A stretch of DNA of 10,460 nt from CAZTLE01 sp964614415 (GTDB lineage: Bacteria; Bacteroidota; Bacteroidia; Flavobacteriales; Flavobacteriaceae). The first letter of the stretch is position 1; the number at the start of each line of letters is the position of its first letter. The notes beneath the pieces were generated by a model. The model was not told the origin of the DNA. It ran no database searches and saw only the letters and a list, made by a program, of their open reading frames with translations. The position numbers and the translations under genes were made by a program. Below are positions 7,725-10,460 of the stretch, piece after piece. The stretch lies in NCBI GenBank assembly GCA_964614415.1, contig CAZTLE010000151.1, positions 1 through 10,460 on the forward strand. The letters are read 5' to 3'.

Positions 7725-7730
7725 TGTACC
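7719..7730. other. Recombination junction within comM
   Basis: To the left, leftward codons match ComM up to KRLPSILPP. To the right, rightward codons match the N-terminus of the helix-turn-helix family (PLNLKAPKPK, from about 7739). The switch therefore lies within about 15 bases. No inverted terminal repeat, att-like core, tRNA or transposase is seen next to it. The other comM half and any target-site duplication are outside the window. Confidence 0.7.
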
Positions 7731-8182
7731 CCATTTTACCGCTCAACCTAAAGGCGCCAAAACCTAAGCATTTTCGATACCCAACGGAGATTACAACCGT
7801 AGGTGATGAAGTGCGAGCTGTCCGCATAGATAGAGAACTTAAGCAATGGGATGTTGATAACATCATGGGTGCACACCGAGGTTTTTGTAATGAGTTAGAA
7901 ATGGGACATAGAACCAATTCCATATACGTTCTACACAAAGCATTCAGGTTCCTTGGTTATATTCCTAATACATTATCCCTTAAGGAAGATACTGGTCCGG
8001 GTAAATTATATACTCACCGTATTAAAAATGGCTTTTCCCTTAGCATAATAGCTCAAACAATCGGATTGGATAAAAGCACACTTCGACGATTTGAAATAGG
8101 TAAGAACACTAAGCCAAATTCCAAAAACAAGATTCAAAGGTTTATAGATGAAATATCTCAGAAATATCCTAATTCGGAGTAA
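7724..8182 (+). CDS. Small DNA-binding protein with two XRE-like helix-turn-helix modules
   Basis: 152 residues if translation starts at the TTG at 7724. The first module is about residues 26-82: TVGDEVRAVRIDRELKQWDV, then the recognition-helix region GAHRGFCNELEMGHRTN, then FLGYIP. The second is about 91-145: YTHRIKNGFSLSIIAQTIGL, then STLRRFEIGKNTKP, then an IQRFIDEI helix. The NLKAPKPK...YP...TVGDEVR...FLGYIP layout matches a family of stand-alone Bacteroidota HTH proteins of about 150 residues that I recognise from memory. Their usual role is unknown; DNA binding and autoregulation are inferred. No ATG precedes the conserved N-terminus; the next in-frame ATG is at 7865, inside the first module. 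The TTG lies on the comM junction, so the gene may have lost its own start and promoter. It is convergent with the STAND gene, with 4 bases between the stop codons. It may be a regulator of the island or a broken bystander. Confidence 0.7.
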   Translation: MYPILPLNLKAPKPKHFRYPTEITTVGDEVRAVRIDRELKQWDVDNIMGAHRGFCNELEMGHRTNSIYVLHKAFRFLGYIPNTLSLKEDTGPGKLYTHRIKNGFSLSIIAQTIGLDKSTLRRFEIGKNTKPNSKNKIQRFIDEISQKYPNSE

Positions 8183-8189
8183 TATATTA
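8180..8189. other. Palindrome holding the stop codons of both convergent genes
   Basis: TAATATATTA is a perfect 10-base palindrome. Its first three bases are the TAA of the helix-turn-helix gene, and its last three, read on the reverse strand, are the TAA of the STAND gene. There is no room for a separate terminator between the genes, so each transcript probably runs into the other gene. Confidence 0.6.
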
Positions 8190-10460
8190 ACTCGGCACTA
8201 ATAGTCGATTGTTGAGAGCTGCTTCCTCAAGGATCACATTTGTAGAATATTCCCGCATTTCATCAGAAAAATTGACCGCAACAAATTCTAAGAGTGCAAA
8301 AATATCCGTTTCAGCTATTGAGACTATATATATAAGGGAATCTGTTACAAACGTTCTTAAAGTTGGGTCGGTATGGCAATTTACCAAACATGTCAATAGT
8401 TGATTAATCTTTTTTGAATCAATGGCATGGAGATGCGCCTTTAAATATTTAAAAAGAACATCTTTGATTTGAAGACTGTTAACCTCATTGCTTGTAAGAT
8501 CGTCCCAAGCTATATCAACCAGTCTATTAGAGTAACAATTTCTCGCTATTCTCCACAACTCTACGATGCGTTCCATATCATCTTCATGCAAATCATACAG
8601 TTTACGCTCAAGTAAATTGGGCACAAAAGAAAGATTAGAAGAATTCGGGAACTTCTTGAACGATTTAGCAAGCAGTTTTAGATACTTCATTTGCAATTCC
8701 AAACTTACACTATGAAATTCATTCCTCATTCTGGTAATCAAATGCTCCATATCAACTGGCACAAATGGCACCAAATGGAGAGTTCTCTCACTTAACTCTT
8801 TGTTCTTGCCATCAAATATAAACTCCAAGATCATCTTGAGATGATCTTTCTCAATGACACCTGGAATTAACAATATCAATTCATCAATAAGAGAGGCATC
8901 AACATCTTCGGAAAAAAGCATCTTGCAGACTTTCGCCGAAGCAGATTTGGGTAAACGAGAATCTTTAAGAGCATGCAATACATGCTTGGTGTTTGCAGGA
9001 TATGGATGACTTTGTGCTACTAACCAATCTACTAGGCGATCACGAGACAATGGCTCCAGTGCACCAAATCTTCCTACCCGAAGACAGTCCGAATACCCTC
9101 TCAAGTTTTCCTGCAAATTATTATGATTTTCTATTAAGGCTTGAACTAGAATATCTGCAGCTACTTCACCACCAATATTGGCTAGCGCAATCGCAGCTAC
9201 ACGCGAAGCGAATGACGGCTTAAGAACATAAGGTCGGATTAAATCTATTGATAGATCATCTCCTGCAATTCCTAATTTCTTAATAGCAGTGATAATCACC
9301 GTTTGATTATCAGATTCTTTAATATCGTTGCGATATCTTTCAAGAGTCCTTTGATCAAGGTATCCATAACCTTTCATTGATTCAAGCCAGGAGAGAGTTG
9401 GTCTCTTATTTATAACTTGCTTCGACAGCCCCGTTCTCTCCCTTATGGAAAGCGGTATAAGGCGGAAAATTCGTTCCCAAATTTTATCGGACACATCATA
9501 TCTTATTAATTCATTAATGAAAAACTCGGCGTCCATTTCTACGAGAACAGGTATGATTCTTTCATACAGTGGGCTGTTATTCAGTAGCATTTCGAGAAGT
9601 GTATTTCTCAAATCGACTCCTAGTAGTTTCTTACCCCCGTCTTGAATACCTGCAGCAGCAATCATTTGAGCAAGTCTTAGCCATCCATTTCCTGTCATTT
9701 CCTTTTCAATCCATTTCAATTCACTTCGCAAAGTTTTCCATGGTTCATCTGTGTTGGATAATTCAGAGCATAAGCCTAAAACAAACCTAGCTTCTTCAAT
9801 CCATTCTAACTTGAATGCATACTGCTTAATAAACCTTGACAATTCTTTTTGCCCTTGGTTTACAATGGCAATTGCACTAAAATATTCCTGCAATTTTAAG
9901 TGCGTAAATTCAAAAACACCCGGTTTTAAACTAAGCTCGTTTAAAAACCTGGAACTCATTAGGCGTTCTATATCCGTGATCTCAAATTGAAGAGTCCCAT
10001 GAAGATATTTTTCCGTTGAAGTAAAACTTAAGCGATGAGCAAAATTTGCTAGTATGTCCAGGTCTTGCTCAACAACGGTATCTTTTGATCTTTTAACGTT
10101 CTCGATCTGAACGAAACGAACCAGCTCCTCCAATAACCAAGTAATAGTGAATTTCTTGCTTGTATTTATCTGCTCAAGCTGATTTATTACAGTGCAAACT
10201 ATTGCCAGGAAGAATGGGGTTACCGAGATATTCTGCAAAGTAGTGTTGATCGATAAAAACGTAAGAATCTCCGAGGCAGAATATCTGTTCTTGCGCATTT
10301 TGCAAAAAGAAACCACAAATTTCCTTACCGACTTTGGTGCTAAAGGGGTAATATTATAAAATTCGAAATCATAATATTCTAATAATACAGCAGTGGCCTT
10401 GGGGCGAGAGGAAAGTATAACTCTTTGACTTGATAATTCTTGATAGACAGTTTGCATAAT
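8187..10460 (-). CDS. NACHT/STAND-type NTPase with HEAT-like C-terminal half, 5' end outside window
   Basis: The leftward frame is open from the right edge to the TAA at 8187, with at least 757 codons visible. The ATG at 10457 is almost certainly internal, because the sequence begins in the middle of an NTPase fold. Numbering from that M: RVILSSRP (12-19) fits the sensor strand of a NACHT domain; YNITPL and the next helices (34-54) and LQNISVTPFFLAIVC (74-88) are typical of the post-Walker-B part; FEFTHLKLQEYFSA (182-195) is the hallmark F.F.H...QEYF.A block of STAND winged-helix regions. About 385-445 reads like HEAT/armadillo repeats (ITAIKKLGIAGDD, then SRVAAIALANIGGEVAADILVQAL), and the rest to 756 is leucine-rich and helical, which suits a sensor domain. 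Walker A, Walker B and any N-terminal effector are beyond the edge. Many bacterial NACHT proteins act in anti-phage abortive defence by sensing a phage component; that role here is inference. Confidence 0.8.
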   Translation of the reverse strand: MMQTVYQELSSQRVILSSRPKATAVLLEYYDFEFYNITPLAPKSVRKFVVSFCKMRKNRYSASEILTFLSINTTLQNISVTPFFLAIVCTVINQLEQINTSKKFTITWLLEELVRFVQIENVKRSKDTVVEQDLDILANFAHRLSFTSTEKYLHGTLQFEITDIERLMSSRFLNELSLKPGVFEFTHLKLQEYFSAIAIVNQGQKELSRFIKQYAFKLEWIEEARFVLGLCSELSNTDEPWKTLRSELKWIEKEMTGNGWLRLAQMIAAAGIQDGGKKLLGVDLRNTLLEMLLNNSPLYERIIPVLVEMDAEFFINELIRYDVSDKIWERIFRLIPLSIRERTGLSKQVINKRPTLSWLESMKGYGYLDQRTLERYRNDIKESDNQTVIITAIKKLGIAGDDLSIDLIRPYVLKPSFASRVAAIALANIGGEVAADILVQALIENHNNLQENLRGYSDCLRVGRFGALEPLSRDRLVDWLVAQSHPYPANTKHVLHALKDSRLPKSASAKVCKMLFSEDVDASLIDELILLIPGVIEKDHLKMILEFIFDGKNKELSERTLHLVPFVPVDMEHLITRMRNEFHSVSLELQMKYLKLLAKSFKKFPNSSNLSFVPNLLERKLYDLHEDDMERIVELWRIARNCYSNRLVDIAWDDLTSNEVNSLQIKDVLFKYLKAHLHAIDSKKINQLLTCLVNCHTDPTLRTFVTDSLIYIVSIAETDIFALLEFVAVNFSDEMREYSTNVILEEAALNNRLLVPS

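Noticed and set aside
7684..7938. Reverse-strand frame across the comM junction containing SGK, resembling a frameshifted Walker A remnant
   Set aside because: Its context (GFGAFRLSGKMGY) does not match the ComM GPPGSGKT region, and the same bases encode the conserved start of the helix-turn-helix protein on the other strand.
9569..9990. Forward-strand short open frames opposite the STAND gene
   Set aside because: They overlap a continuous, motif-bearing reverse-strand gene and show no independent coding evidence.

Overview
The window looks like a chromosome segment of a member of the phylum Bacteroidota, most likely a marine-type Flavobacteriaceae. The evidence is two secreted proteases that end in a type A C-terminal sorting domain of the type IX secretion system (T9SS, found only in this phylum), a periplasmic two-component propeller sensor, and gene starts without clear Shine-Dalgarno sequences. 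No rRNA, tRNA, CRISPR array, transposase or integrase gene was seen.

Left part (1-6723): a leftward gene for a two-component regulator propeller sensor runs off the left edge. Its 5' end faces, across a 258-base spacer, two rightward protease genes. The first encodes a trypsin-like (S1) serine protease. The second encodes a pappalysin/cytophagalysin-like (M43) zinc metalloprotease. Their catalytic domains are unrelated, but both carry copies of the same roughly 115-residue two-cysteine repeat and an almost interchangeable 185-residue tail (fibronectin III-like domain plus T9SS sorting domain). Part of that tail is 90/95 identical at DNA level. Together they look like a cell-surface or extracellular protein-degrading pair, possibly controlled by the divergent sensor. 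A strong intrinsic terminator closes this unit.

Middle part (6724-7730): an intergenic stretch with a REP-like palindrome is followed by the leftward 3' half of a yifB/comM gene (Mg-chelatase-like AAA+ ATPase). The homology stops abruptly at about 7724, just downstream of where the Walker A motif should be, so the gene is broken.

Right part (about 7725-10460): visibly more A/T-rich DNA. It holds a small rightward gene for a protein with two XRE-like helix-turn-helix modules, which begins directly at the broken comM edge. Convergent with it is a large leftward gene, cut by the right window edge, for a NACHT/STAND-type NTPase with a HEAT-like C-terminal half. The two stop codons lie in one 10-base palindrome. 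This looks like one end of an acquired, defence-type island, or the join of a large rearrangement, inside comM. It is the most interesting part of the window; the N-terminal effector and ATP-binding part of the STAND protein lies outside it.
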